A stretch of 64,000 nucleotides of DNA, from contig LUZY01000013.1 in NCBI GenBank assembly GCA_001603805.1, positions 660,723 through 724,722 on the forward strand. Reading direction: 5' to 3'. Below are positions 41,595-50,380 of the stretch, piece after piece; position 1 is the first letter of the stretch; the number at the start of each line of letters is the position of its first letter. A program made the translations under genes and the position numbers. The notes under the pieces are model-generated. The model was not told where the DNA came from. It ran no database searches and saw only the letters and a list, made by a program, of their open reading frames with translations. The DNA comes from Deferribacterales bacterium Deferri_01. Lineage in GTDB: Bacteria > Chrysiogenota > Deferribacteres > Deferribacterales > Geovibrionaceae.

Positions 41595-42122
41595 ATGAAA
41601 ATTCTTTATTTTCCGGGTCTTGCTCATGTGGCGGAAAGAGCGGTGAACACAAAAAACAGCCAGAAGTACATACATCTTTCACGTTTGTATGATGTTGAAA
41701 TATACCCTTACAACAGAACACCGGATGCTTCAGACGCCAAAGGATATGATGCTCTGGCGGGTTCTTCCTTCGGCGGTTATTTTGCCCTGAATCTCGCAGC
41801 ACGCCTTGGTATCACAGGCATAGGAATAAATCCGTCTTTTTATCTGGATCAGCGCATTCACTCAATCATGGAAAAAGAAACAGGAATTGACCATATCGAT
41901 GCTGAAAAGCTGATCAGCCTGAAATCAACGGAATTATTGACTGCAAATTCATCAAAGCTGCACATATTCATGAATATGGATGACGATGTCATAGAACCGG
42001 AAGGAATCAGAGAAGCATGTGCCGGACATGGAATTAACTTCTATCCGTTCGCAGAAGGCGGACATGAGGCGCAGAATTTTGAAAAAGACATGCTGCCTGA
42101 AATAATAAAAATATTAAAATAA
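41595..42122 (+). CDS. YqiA/YcfP-like alpha/beta-fold esterase
   Basis: A 175-residue protein with a small alpha/beta hydrolase fold. It begins KILYFPGLAHVAE, has the nucleophile elbow GSSFGGYFALNLA near residue 56 and a C-terminal histidine in EGGHEAQNF. This fits UPF0227 (YcfP/YqiA), whose E. coli member YqiA has esterase activity. The gene is isolated on the plus strand between xthA (divergent) and a converging gene. Confidence 0.82.
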   Translation: MKILYFPGLAHVAERAVNTKNSQKYIHLSRLYDVEIYPYNRTPDASDAKGYDALAGSSFGGYFALNLAARLGITGIGINPSFYLDQRIHSIMEKETGIDHIDAEKLISLKSTELLTANSSKLHIFMNMDDDVIEPEGIREACAGHGINFYPFAEGGHEAQNFEKDMLPEIIKILK

Positions 42123-42146
42123 GCCGGACGGAGCTTTCCGTCCGGC
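42123..42146. terminator. Stem-loop between converging genes
   Basis: GCCGGACGGA gctt TCCGTCCGGC is a perfect 10-bp stem with a 4-base loop directly after the esterase stop and 7 bases before the end of the converging gene. T-runs are short on both sides, but the stem is very stable. Confidence 0.7.
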
Positions 42147-42153
42147 ACTTGCG

Positions 42154-43758
42154 TCAGAATTTTACAACTTTCGGTGTGTTTTTGGCAAACTGAGGCATTG
42201 TCATGCCTATTGTTGCATTTATGTAGGTGGGGTCAGTCACTGTGTAGCGTTTACCCTCAAATGTCACATAATCGCCCTTAACGTTATTCTTAAATGCCAC
42301 TGCAGCAGCTATGTGCCCCGGATAGTCGAGAAATACCACATCAAGTTTGAGCATTTGTTTCACAAGATATGTGAAAAGTATGCTTCTGTCCTCGCAGTCG
42401 GAATAAGGGTAGTAGATCGTCTCCATGGCGAAAAGGAACTTTTCTCTGCCGAACTGCTGATCATCTGTGGCGTATTTGAAGGCTGTCTGCACAAATTTCA
42501 GAAGAATGTTAACAGCTTCCTCATCACTTTTACCTTTTATAATAGGAGCAAGCTGTGCGATGAGCGGTTTTCCTGCCCACTCAGGAAGTCCTGCCTCGCC
42601 GTAGAGGTTGACATCGGTCTGCGGGTGATATTTCAGATATATTATGTCATTCATATTATACGGAACTTTTATTTTGAAAGTCTGACCGCCGTAAGTGAAG
42701 CTCAAATCTCTCTCTGAAACTTTTCTGCCCAGTTCAGGATAATCCTTCATGCGGAAATCCATGTAGCGTTCCGCTTCGGGGTAGCTTTTCTCATAGGTGT
42801 AGACGCTGCCGAGGTTGTTTATGAAGCCGTCAGCGGAAACTGCGTAATATCTTTTGTCCTTAAGGGTAAAATATGAAACTCCATAAAGCTTGGTATCGGC
42901 TGGAACAAGCAGGTAGACATTGTTTTTGTCATACGCAGCCCTCGTTTCATATCCGGCTTTGCTTAATACAAACCATGTGAGAAGAACCTTTCCGTTTCTG
43001 TCGGCGGCAATTTTCCCCGCAGTTTCACTGACAAGAAGTATAAAGCCCCAGTCGGTCATTTTAAGTTCTTTTTTATATTTAAGCAGGTTATTCATAAGTG
43101 GTTCATAATCGGCAAGCGCTGCTTTTTCCCAAAATTCACCAAGCTTTTTACTGTTTAATGGTGCCTCTGCACCGAGGGTAAGTTTTGTATCATATCCAAC
43201 CTTAACTGCACTGCCGAAAAACACAAATTCAAGAGGTCTGCCCTTAATTGACGGAGGCGTAACAATAATAGGTTCAGGAACAGGTACGGGAGCAGGCTGG
43301 GGAATAACAGCAATTTCCGGCTCAGGTTTAATGACAGGAGCAGGAGACGGCTCAGGTGCAGGTTCGGGTTTAACAACGGGTCTAGGTGTAGGTTTGGGTT
43401 TAACAGGCGCTTTAGGCTCCTCAGGGGCAACAGGTGCGGGTGCGGGTTTAACAGGAAGAGGAGGAACCAATGGTTCAGGAACTGGCTTGACAATAGGTAG
43501 AGGAGCCGGTTCTTCATGGGGCGGTGCAACAGGCATTTTGATGGGTTTAGGCTCATCAATCTGCTTGATCGGTTCTTCCGTTTCCACCCTGATCCACATC
43601 TCTTTCAGAAACGCAGTGAACTCCTTGTCTCTTTCATCTTTAAACTGCTGAAATTCATCCATCTGCGATTTCATATATTCTTCAAATGTCTCAGCATATA
43701 TCACTGAAAACGTAGCGAAAACCGCCAGAATTATTAATGCTGTCCTGCCGAAATGCAT
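42154..43758 (-). CDS. Secreted transglutaminase-like protein with proline-rich linker
   Basis: A 534-residue protein with a signal peptide (ALIILAVFATFSVIYA), a short coiled part (KSQMDEFQQFKDERDKEF), a Pro/Lys/Val-rich linker (about 65-175; repeated KPxPxPV units) and a large C-terminal domain. The latter shows a transglutaminase-like triad: Cys in YSDCEDRS, His in YPGHIAAAV and Asp in VTDPTY. Such domains act as cysteine proteases or as folding domains in the periplasm. The linker could span the peptidoglycan. No neighbour suggests a substrate. Confidence 0.75.
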   Translation of the reverse strand: MHFGRTALIILAVFATFSVIYAETFEEYMKSQMDEFQQFKDERDKEFTAFLKEMWIRVETEEPIKQIDEPKPIKMPVAPPHEEPAPLPIVKPVPEPLVPPLPVKPAPAPVAPEEPKAPVKPKPTPRPVVKPEPAPEPSPAPVIKPEPEIAVIPQPAPVPVPEPIIVTPPSIKGRPLEFVFFGSAVKVGYDTKLTLGAEAPLNSKKLGEFWEKAALADYEPLMNNLLKYKKELKMTDWGFILLVSETAGKIAADRNGKVLLTWFVLSKAGYETRAAYDKNNVYLLVPADTKLYGVSYFTLKDKRYYAVSADGFINNLGSVYTYEKSYPEAERYMDFRMKDYPELGRKVSERDLSFTYGGQTFKIKVPYNMNDIIYLKYHPQTDVNLYGEAGLPEWAGKPLIAQLAPIIKGKSDEEAVNILLKFVQTAFKYATDDQQFGREKFLFAMETIYYPYSDCEDRSILFTYLVKQMLKLDVVFLDYPGHIAAAVAFKNNVKGDYVTFEGKRYTVTDPTYINATIGMTMPQFAKNTPKVVKF

Positions 43759-43855
43759 AGTTTCCTCCTAATGCGTCAAGAAACCTGAATACAAAGATAT
43801 TATACAGCTAAAATAGTGTGCGGGTTATATAAAAGTACAGGTAAAAGGAACAAAA

Positions 43856-43881
43856 ATGCCCTCCTTAATACCGGAGGGCAT
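43856..43881 (-). terminator. Intrinsic terminator of greA
   Basis: ATGCCCTCC and GGAGGGCAT form a 9-bp stem with an 8-base loop. On the minus strand TTTTTGTT follows, as expected for a terminator 11 bases after the greA stop. Confidence 0.85.
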
Positions 43882-43892
43882 TTGTTAAAGGT

Positions 43893-44366
43893 TTATTTGA
43901 AAGATATTTCTATAATTTCGTATTCGATTTCGCCGCCGGGTGCCTGAACAATGGTCTCATCACCGACCTTTTTGTTCACAAGGGCTCTTGCCAGAGGTGA
44001 AAGAATGGAAATTGTGCCGCTGCTTATATCGGCCTCATCCGGACCTACTATTTTGTAGGTTTTTCTTTCTTCAGTATCGATATTTTCCACGGTAACAGTC
44101 GCCCCGAAGATTACTTTTTCGGAAGAAAGCGAGGAGATATCTATAACGTCGAATCTGCCGATCTTTCCTTCAAGCTCGGCTATTCTCGCTTCTATCATTC
44201 CCTGCCTTTCTTTTGCGGCGTCATATTCGGCGTTTTCGCTCAGATCTCCGTGGCTTCTCGCCTCGGCAATGGCTTCCACCGCCTCTTTTCTTTCAGTCGT
44301 CTTGAGTCTCTCCAGTTCTTTCTTGACCTTTTGAAACCCTTCTTTTGTTATCGGAATTCTTTCCAT
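43893..44366 (-). CDS. greA: Transcription elongation factor GreA
   Basis: A 157-residue protein: N-terminal coiled coil with ITKEGFQKVKKELERLKTTE and the tip GDLSENAEYDAAKERQG, which carries the acidic residues that stimulate RNA cleavage by stalled polymerase; C-terminal FKBP-like domain (VFGATVTVENID-like, ISILSPLARALVNKKVGD). The start ATG 44366 follows GGAGG by six bases. It lies 74 bases inside the xseA coding region, an unusually long overlap. Confidence 0.95.
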   Translation of the reverse strand: MERIPITKEGFQKVKKELERLKTTERKEAVEAIAEARSHGDLSENAEYDAAKERQGMIEARIAELEGKIGRFDVIDISSLSSEKVIFGATVTVENIDTEERKTYKIVGPDEADISSGTISILSPLARALVNKKVGDETIVQAPGGEIEYEIIEISFK

Positions 44367-45708
44367 TGCCATCCTCCGAAAGTTTCCTGCCGGTGACGAA
44401 GGTGTTAATATAGCCGTCATTGAATCTAATTTCAAGTTCATCTTCGAGATGGACGTCTTTTGCCTTCCTGACCAACCTGTTGTTTATACTTACCAGTGCG
44501 TAGCCTCTTTCCAGAGCCTTTTCAGGGCTTACCCCGCCGAGCCTCGCACTGAGAAGCTCAAGTTTCTGTTTATTTTCCTTCAGAGCATCCAGAGCCAATG
44601 TTTTAAGCACTCTGTAGGCGCTGTCTGTTCTGCTTTTCATTTTTTCTATGCGTATTCCGGGGTGATGTTTCCTGACTATATTACCGCATATATCAAGCCT
44701 TCGGGAAGCGCTGAATAATTTTTCACGCATTTTCGAGGCAATTTTTTGTTCTCTTGTTCCAAGCATATTTTTGAGTGAAGCTATCTTAGCCGCAGGGGAT
44801 GATGCACCGAGTCTGCGCCCCAGAAAATCCATCCTCTGATTCAGACGGTTGAGCCTGTTTTCCATGAATGCGGATATTCTGTCCTGATAAACGGCGAGTT
44901 CTTTTTCTCTGACAGCATAGCCCTCAGAAAGTTTAACCGCAGCCGCCGTAGGTGTCGCCACCCTTAAATCCGCCGTGAAATCGCATATTGAGAAATCCCT
45001 CTCATGCCCCACTGCGGAAATACAGGGAACAGCAGTTGCAGCAACGGCTCTTGCCACCTGTTCCTCACTGAAAACGGCCAGATCCTCAAGCGAACCGCCG
45101 CCTCTCATGAGGACAACGGCATCATAAATACCGGTGAGGCTTCCCGCCGTGTTCAGGGCTTTTATAATAGGCAGTGCCGCCTCTTTCCCCTGAACAGGAA
45201 CAGGCCAGATGTCTATAACAAATCTGCCGCCGGTTTTTTTAGCGGTGGTTATAAAGTCCGTTACAGCCGCTCCGGTAGGGGATGTTATCAATGCTATACG
45301 TTCGGGAAGTTCAGGCACAGGCTTCTTGCGGGACTCATCAAAAAGCCCCTCCGCCTCAAGTCTGCGTTTTGTTTCCTCAAACTTCTGCCAGAACAGCCCC
45401 ACAGAATCATACTCTATCTTACGGGCAATTATCTGGTAGGCGCCGTCGGTTTCATAAAGCTTGAGTTCCCCTGTAACCTCAACGGAATCCCCGTTTTTGG
45501 GCGTGTATGAACGTGCGGATGAGGAGGCGCTTTTAAACATCGCCACCCTTATCTTCGCCTTATCGTCTTTCAGTGAGAAGTAGATGTGTCCTCTGGGTGA
45601 AACGGAATAACCGGTTATCTCCCCGCTGACGGTGACTGTCTCTCTGAAAGTGCCCTCAAGCAGGTTTTTAATTGCTGCGGTTATCTCCGTTACTGTGAAC
45701 CGTTTCAT
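44293..45708 (-). CDS. xseA: Exodeoxyribonuclease VII large subunit
   Basis: A 471-residue protein: N-terminal OB fold (VSGEITGYSVSPRGHIYFSL), the catalytic core with IALITSPTGAAVTDFI, VLMRGGGSLEDLAVFSEE and SAVGHERDFSICDFTADLRV, and a long coiled-coil region before LERGYALVSINN. With XseB it degrades single-stranded DNA. The C-terminal tail (SEDGNGKNSDNKRRVSKGQ) extends over the start of greA in another frame and may be a late extension. xseB is not seen next to it. Confidence 0.93.
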   Translation of the reverse strand: MKRFTVTEITAAIKNLLEGTFRETVTVSGEITGYSVSPRGHIYFSLKDDKAKIRVAMFKSASSSARSYTPKNGDSVEVTGELKLYETDGAYQIIARKIEYDSVGLFWQKFEETKRRLEAEGLFDESRKKPVPELPERIALITSPTGAAVTDFITTAKKTGGRFVIDIWPVPVQGKEAALPIIKALNTAGSLTGIYDAVVLMRGGGSLEDLAVFSEEQVARAVAATAVPCISAVGHERDFSICDFTADLRVATPTAAAVKLSEGYAVREKELAVYQDRISAFMENRLNRLNQRMDFLGRRLGASSPAAKIASLKNMLGTREQKIASKMREKLFSASRRLDICGNIVRKHHPGIRIEKMKSRTDSAYRVLKTLALDALKENKQKLELLSARLGGVSPEKALERGYALVSINNRLVRKAKDVHLEDELEIRFNDGYINTFVTGRKLSEDGNGKNSDNKRRVSKGQERTGETQDD

Positions 45709-45970
45709 TGCCTATTATATATATGTCCTCATCCGGTGAACGCATATTAAGCTCCTTCCTGATGAGAAGCTCAAGATATTCCTTATCTTTTTTTATAGCT
45801 TCAAGCTCTTTCTGAAGGCTTTTGATTTTGGCATCCATTTCCATGAGCTGCGACTCATAAGCATTTTTCAGCCCCACCAGTTCCCTGTATTTCAGCACAC
45901 CGTTGTGACCGAAAAACAGGTAAAGAACCAGTCCGGCTATAAGCGCAAAGTAAACTAAGCCTGCTTTCAT
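45668..45970 (-). CDS. FtsB/DivIC-like septum formation protein
   Basis: A 100-residue bitopic protein: short N-terminus, one helix (LVYFALIAGLVLYLFFG, about 5-21), then a coiled coil (YESQLMEMDAKIKSLQKELEAIKKDKEYLELLIRKEL, split about 39-74) and the R-x-P-x-E-x-I/Y motif seen as MRSPDEDIYII. This is the DivIC/FtsB pattern; such proteins bridge divisome parts with FtsL and FtsQ. It overlaps xseA by 41 bases and the upstream gene by 4. Confidence 0.87.
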   Translation of the reverse strand: MKAGLVYFALIAGLVLYLFFGHNGVLKYRELVGLKNAYESQLMEMDAKIKSLQKELEAIKKDKEYLELLIRKELNMRSPDEDIYIIGNETVHSNGDNRSN

Positions 45971-46875
45971 GATTTTTTCGCCTTCTGCTCCACAATTCTA
46001 GCCGCCGTCTGTCTCAGAGTGGCGGGCACTTCCTTGGATCTTGCTATATATTCCACATCCTGCGCCATAAGCCTGCCCACAAGCCCCATTGTTATATCAA
46101 GCGGAGTCTTAGGGTTTTTAGCCATAGCACTGATGATAGTATAGCTTTTCATCCATTCCTTGTTCAAGGCAACTTCACGGAAAATATGCTCCGAAGTGCT
46201 TTTATTCTTCACAAGGAATTCGACTTCATCCTCCGTCATACGGGGATTACGCATCACAGCACCGGAAATCTGCTTGTTCGGGCTGCGTACAAGAAGTCCG
46301 CGAGCCTGCTTGTTACCCTTGGAAGCAAGTTTTATCTTCTGGGCTATGCTCATTTTCTGAATCTGCCCGTAAAGGTTGTCCTCAAGCTCTTTTTTCACCT
46401 CAAAATCAGGCTGAAAACCTGAAATTCCGGTGACTCTTGTCGCTGCCTGATCGCTTAGAAACGGATTTCTGAGCATAAGCACTGCAAGAGAAGGTTCATC
46501 TATAAGGATATCCGAATCAGCAAGGTGTTCCAGAATATCTTCCTCAGCGGACTGGGCAAAAGCAGTGAAAATTTCTGTTTTAATTCCTTTATGAGCCGCA
46601 ACAGCGTTAAAAAAAGCCGGAGAGTTTTTCATCATACGGCAAAGAAACGTAAAAAGCTCCCCGCTCAGGGAAGGATCACTGCACAAAATACCGTATAGAT
46701 CTGTCCGCTCTTTAAGCCAGTCATACATAGGTTTGGCAAGCGCACGCCGTTTCTCCAGAACGCATTTAACCCACAAAGGTTCATCCCCTGCGGGTACACG
46801 GTTTTCTGTAAAGAAACTTAATGCGGTGTCATCATCCGTTTCAAGGCTGATAAACAAAGAGGTGGAAAGCTCCAT
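45967..46875 (-). CDS. Hypothetical helical-repeat protein
   Basis: A 302-residue soluble, mostly alpha-helical protein. Repeating units such as ARGLLVRSPNKQISGAVMRN and PRMTEDEVEFLVKNKSTSEH suggest a HEAT-like or leucine-rich-variant solenoid in the C-terminal half. Similar conserved proteins occur, from memory, in Deltaproteobacteria with no assigned function. It is coupled to ftsB (4-base overlap) and lies 25 bases after the DUF4416 gene. Interaction scaffold is the most that can be said. Confidence 0.75.
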   Translation of the reverse strand: MELSTSLFISLETDDDTALSFFTENRVPAGDEPLWVKCVLEKRRALAKPMYDWLKERTDLYGILCSDPSLSGELFTFLCRMMKNSPAFFNAVAAHKGIKTEIFTAFAQSAEEDILEHLADSDILIDEPSLAVLMLRNPFLSDQAATRVTGISGFQPDFEVKKELEDNLYGQIQKMSIAQKIKLASKGNKQARGLLVRSPNKQISGAVMRNPRMTEDEVEFLVKNKSTSEHIFREVALNKEWMKSYTIISAMAKNPKTPLDITMGLVGRLMAQDVEYIARSKEVPATLRQTAARIVEQKAKKS

Positions 46876-46900
46876 ACCCTGTCCTTATAACTATGCCTGT

Positions 46901-47443
46901 TTATTCAGATGAACCTGTATGCGTTTCTGCAATCAGGTGATTCCGCATTTTTTCAAACAGTTCCAATGCCTGTGGAAACGTATAGTCCTGAAATGTCCAC
47001 GGCAGAGGCATGTAGGCGTTTTTTCTTCTCTGCAGCTGAAGATCGGCGTATATCCGACCGCCAATATATATTCTGTGAGTAAAGTTCTTTGTGCTTGCCG
47101 CCACGACTTTTTCAAGAGCGACATAACCAGGGTCTACATTTATAAACCTTCTTCCGTTCTTCATAAGGCTGTTTTCAAGCTCCACAGCCTTAATCTTGAA
47201 CTCCGCCAGTCTTTCCGGCGAATCTATAAGCTCATACCCCGCAAAATATTTAGACTGAGGTCTGTCCATTTCCGGAGTGTAGTAATCCGTATGGCTGAAA
47301 TCAAACTCCTGAGACTTAAATAACGGTTTCCCGAAAATACTGACGATGGCGGTATCGGGTTCAGGAAAATGCTCCCTGTTATACAGAACCGCATTAAAAT
47401 AAATAACCTTTAAAGGTTCTCTGAAACCGCCGCCGAAAACCAT
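46901..47443 (-). CDS. DUF4416 family protein
   Basis: A 180-residue protein matching the pattern of DUF4416: SKYFAGYELIDSPERLAEFK, then RRFINVDPGYVALEKVVAASTKNF, then HRIYIGGRIYADLQLQ and YMPLPWTFQDY. The family is widespread in anaerobes and has no established function. The gene starts within the stop of hfq (1-base overlap). Confidence 0.82.
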   Translation of the reverse strand: MVFGGGFREPLKVIYFNAVLYNREHFPEPDTAIVSIFGKPLFKSQEFDFSHTDYYTPEMDRPQSKYFAGYELIDSPERLAEFKIKAVELENSLMKNGRRFINVDPGYVALEKVVAASTKNFTHRIYIGGRIYADLQLQRRKNAYMPLPWTFQDYTFPQALELFEKMRNHLIAETHTGSSE

Positions 47444-47667
47444 CAGGCCATTTCTATTTCGTCAATTTCCTCGGAGGGTTCGATAGTGGAAACAGCGTGT
47501 TTGTAGATCATTTTCTGTGATTCATCCTTAAGAATGATCACAAAGTTGTCAAACCCTTTTATCAGTCCTTCTATCTTCACTCCGTTAACCAAATAAATTG
47601 TCACAGCGATGCGTCTTTTCCTGATATGGTTAAGAAAAACATCCTGAATATTTACTTTTTTACTCAT
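47443..47667 (-). CDS. hfq: RNA chaperone Hfq
   Basis: A 74-residue Sm-like protein: [20 protein letters not shown], the Sm1 region [19 protein letters not shown] and the Sm2 motif YKHAVSTI. Hfq hexamers pair small RNAs with mRNAs. The miaA-hfq order is common in bacteria and is found here, with a 66-base gap. The C-terminus is short, as in many non-enterobacterial Hfq proteins. Confidence 0.97.
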   Translation of the reverse strand: MSKKVNIQDVFLNHIRKRRIAVTIYLVNGVKIEGLIKGFDNFVIILKDESQKMIYKHAVSTIEPSEEIDEIEMA

Positions 47668-47733
47668 AATACCCCCGGAAGTAATAATAACGTTAATTCA
47701 CAAGTATAAGTCAGGGTTAATTTTTTTTCAAGC

Positions 47734-48642
47734 CTAATAATCACGCAGACAGGCCGACAGCCTGTCGATGTTCGTAGGGTCAGAGGCACGAAGCTCAGTC
47801 AGCCCTTCCATATGCTTAAACCATGTTACCTGACGTTTGGCAAAATTGCGGGTCTTCTGCTGAATGGTTGCCAGAACAGAAGCAAATTCCGCCTCTTTTC
47901 TCACTAAAGCAGCCGTCTCACGATAGCCTATAGCTTTGAAAGACTGCATGTTTTCATTATATCCGCAGGCGAGCAGGTCTTCCACCTCGTCAGCCCATCC
48001 TGCTTCAAACATCTTTACCACACGCTCATTTATGCGGGCATACATGCGTTCACGTTCATCGGCAATAAGAAAAACAGAGTATTTGTGCCTGGGATGTACA
48101 TGAAAAACCTTCTGTGCTTCACGGACATTCATTCTGCATAGCGAGTTTATCTCAAGCCCTCTGATTATACGTGTTTTGTCAGACGGAGGAATGGATGCGG
48201 CGAACTCAGAGTCAATCTGCCTAAGCCTCTCATGCAGAAGCTCAAAGCCGTGCGCCTGCCCTTCTTCCTCCAAAGCAGCACGCAGAGCATCATCTCTTTC
48301 AGGGGCGCAGAAGATGCCTTTAATCAGTGTTTCTGCATAAAGCCCTGTTCCGCCTGCGATTACTGGCAATTTACCCCGTGATATAATATCGTCTGCAATA
48401 TTTTCCGCATGCTCAAAAAAATCCCCTGCGGAATAGGTTTTATCAGGGTCAAGAATATCTATAAGATGGTGCGGAACAGCCGCCAGCTCTTCCTTTGAGG
48501 GCTTTGCCGTGCCGATGTCCATGCCTCTGTAAACCTGATACGCATCGGCGCTGATTATCTCTGCGTTAAAGCGGCTGGCAAGCTCAATAGCCAGAGCGGT
48601 TTTACCCGTTCCGGTGGCTCCTGTGATTATGGGAATTATCAT
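47734..48642 (-). CDS. miaA: tRNA dimethylallyltransferase MiaA
   Basis: A 302-residue enzyme with Walker A GATGTGKTALAIELA, the DIGTAKPSKEELAAVPHHLID motif and GGTGLYAETLIKG. It adds a dimethylallyl group to A37 of UNN-decoding tRNAs. The start overlaps the mutL stop by 4 bases, giving a mutL-miaA-hfq order well known from other bacteria. All main motifs are present and length is normal. Confidence 0.96.
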   Translation of the reverse strand: MIIPIITGATGTGKTALAIELASRFNAEIISADAYQVYRGMDIGTAKPSKEELAAVPHHLIDILDPDKTYSAGDFFEHAENIADDIISRGKLPVIAGGTGLYAETLIKGIFCAPERDDALRAALEEEGQAHGFELLHERLRQIDSEFAASIPPSDKTRIIRGLEINSLCRMNVREAQKVFHVHPRHKYSVFLIADERERMYARINERVVKMFEAGWADEVEDLLACGYNENMQSFKAIGYRETAALVRKEAEFASVLATIQQKTRNFAKRQVTWFKHMEGLTELRASDPTNIDRLSACLRDY

Positions 48643-50378
48643 CTGTTGAATTTCCTGAACAGAGTTTCCTTATCAAGAGAATATGTTATAGGTCGCCCAT
48701 GCGGGCAGGTGTGCGGATTGGAGGTTTTAAGGAGATCCGCCATTATTTTGTCCATTTCAGGAAAGGTAAGCTTATCCCCTGCCTTCACCGCACATTTGCA
48801 TGACATAGTAAGGATTCGGGAATCCTCCTGCCTGCCTTTGGAGCATTCAGCCATTTCAGCAAGCATTTCCCTTATCTCTTTTTCTATATTGCGCTTAAGA
48901 ATATCCGCAGGAACCTTTACTATTTTCAGGCTGTCTGTGCCGAAAGTCTCAAGCCCGAAACCGAAGGCAGCAAGATCATCGGCATTTTCCTCTGCCGCTT
49001 TTATCTCATCTGCATCCGCTTCCATAACCATGGGCTCAAACAGCACAATGGACGGAATATTCACATTTTTTTCATTAAGAAATTTTTCATAAAGCACACG
49101 TTCGTGGGCAACATGCTGATCCACAAAGAAGACACTTCCGTTCATTTCGCATATTATCAGTGCGTCGAAAGCCTGACCTATTATCCGGTACGGGCGCTCC
49201 TCATAAATCGGCTGTTTGCCTGTTTGTTCTCTGTATGTATTTGAGCAGGATGGCTTTTCCTGAACAGTTTCCATCATGGATGATATATCAAGCGCAGGTT
49301 TCGCCTCCGCCACGAAATACTGCTTCGCCTCACCTGTTTCGCCGCTGAACCAGTCGGGCATCACGTTTACTGCGGATTCTTCTTCATCTTCCGCCGGATT
49401 ATTCCGCTGGCTGTCGAGAGTTTCACGGACGCAGTCATGAACCATGCTGAAAATATCCCTTGAATTCAGCATTTTAACAACTGCCTTAGCGGGATGAACA
49501 TTCACATCAACATCTTCAGGGCGAACTTTTATTTCAACTGCGCATGCTGGGTATCTGTTATCGGGAATCAGCCTGTGGTAAGCCTGCACAACTGCCTGAA
49601 CAACCGCCGGGTCTTTCACCACACGCCCGTTCACGGCAACTATCATAGCGTCTCTTCTATATCGCTGAACCGTGGGAAGGCTTGCAGCCATCCTCACAGA
49701 AACACCGCTGTATTCTTTCTCCCCATACACAAGCTCATCCACTCCGAGGGCAGATTTTGCTTTCTGCAGAAAGCTTTCATCCCGTCCTGCGGAGTAAGCC
49801 TCCTTTGCACTGCTTTTTACCTTAACGGAGACACCATCGGCAAAAACAGCAAACTGCTTAACAAACTTGATTATTTCTCTTTCGAGTCCCTGCGGACTGC
49901 CGAAAAACTTCAGACGTGCGGGAACATTGCGGAACAGTTCTTTGACAGTTACGCATGTGCCCTGAACAAAAGGAGCCGGGCGAAGGGGCTCGATAACTCC
50001 GAATTTTACACGGAGTTCGTTACCTTCGCCGTTTCTGGCACTTGTTATGGAAAAATCGCTCACGGATGATATGGCGGCGAGAGCTTCGCCTCTGAAACCA
50101 TAGGAATGTATGCTGTATATATCGTCAATGTCTCTGATTTTGCTGGTGGCAAATCTTTCGACAGCGGCAGGCAAATCACTTTTAAGGATGCCTTTGCCGT
50201 TGTCGGTTATCTTTATGAGCGCAAGCCCGCCTTCTTCTATCTCGACGCTTATGCTGTCCGCACCTGCATCGAGGGAGTTTTCCATCAGCTCCTTGACGGC
50301 ATTGAGCGGCTTTTCCACCACCTCGCCCGCCGCAACTTTATTAGAAACGCTTTCGGGAAGGCGGATGATCTCGTTCAT
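48639..50378 (-). CDS. mutL: DNA mismatch repair protein MutL
   Basis: A 579-residue GHKL ATPase: IRLPESVSNKVAAGEVVEKP, NSLDAGADSISVEI, ITDNGKGI and HSYGFRGEALAAIS in the N-terminal domain. The C-terminal domain has DQHVAHERVLYE (the DQHA(X)2E(X)4E endonuclease motif with one Ala to Val change), ACK-type CKCAVKAGDKL and CPHGRP, so it is probably the nicking type of MutL. ATG 50378 follows GGAG by five bases. Two bases separate it from the accA stop. Confidence 0.95.
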   Translation of the reverse strand: MNEIIRLPESVSNKVAAGEVVEKPLNAVKELMENSLDAGADSISVEIEEGGLALIKITDNGKGILKSDLPAAVERFATSKIRDIDDIYSIHSYGFRGEALAAISSVSDFSITSARNGEGNELRVKFGVIEPLRPAPFVQGTCVTVKELFRNVPARLKFFGSPQGLEREIIKFVKQFAVFADGVSVKVKSSAKEAYSAGRDESFLQKAKSALGVDELVYGEKEYSGVSVRMAASLPTVQRYRRDAMIVAVNGRVVKDPAVVQAVVQAYHRLIPDNRYPACAVEIKVRPEDVDVNVHPAKAVVKMLNSRDIFSMVHDCVRETLDSQRNNPAEDEEESAVNVMPDWFSGETGEAKQYFVAEAKPALDISSMMETVQEKPSCSNTYREQTGKQPIYEERPYRIIGQAFDALIICEMNGSVFFVDQHVAHERVLYEKFLNEKNVNIPSIVLFEPMVMEADADEIKAAEENADDLAAFGFGLETFGTDSLKIVKVPADILKRNIEKEIREMLAEMAECSKGRQEDSRILTMSCKCAVKAGDKLTFPEMDKIMADLLKTSNPHTCPHGRPITYSLDKETLFRKFNR

Positions 50379-50380
50379 GA

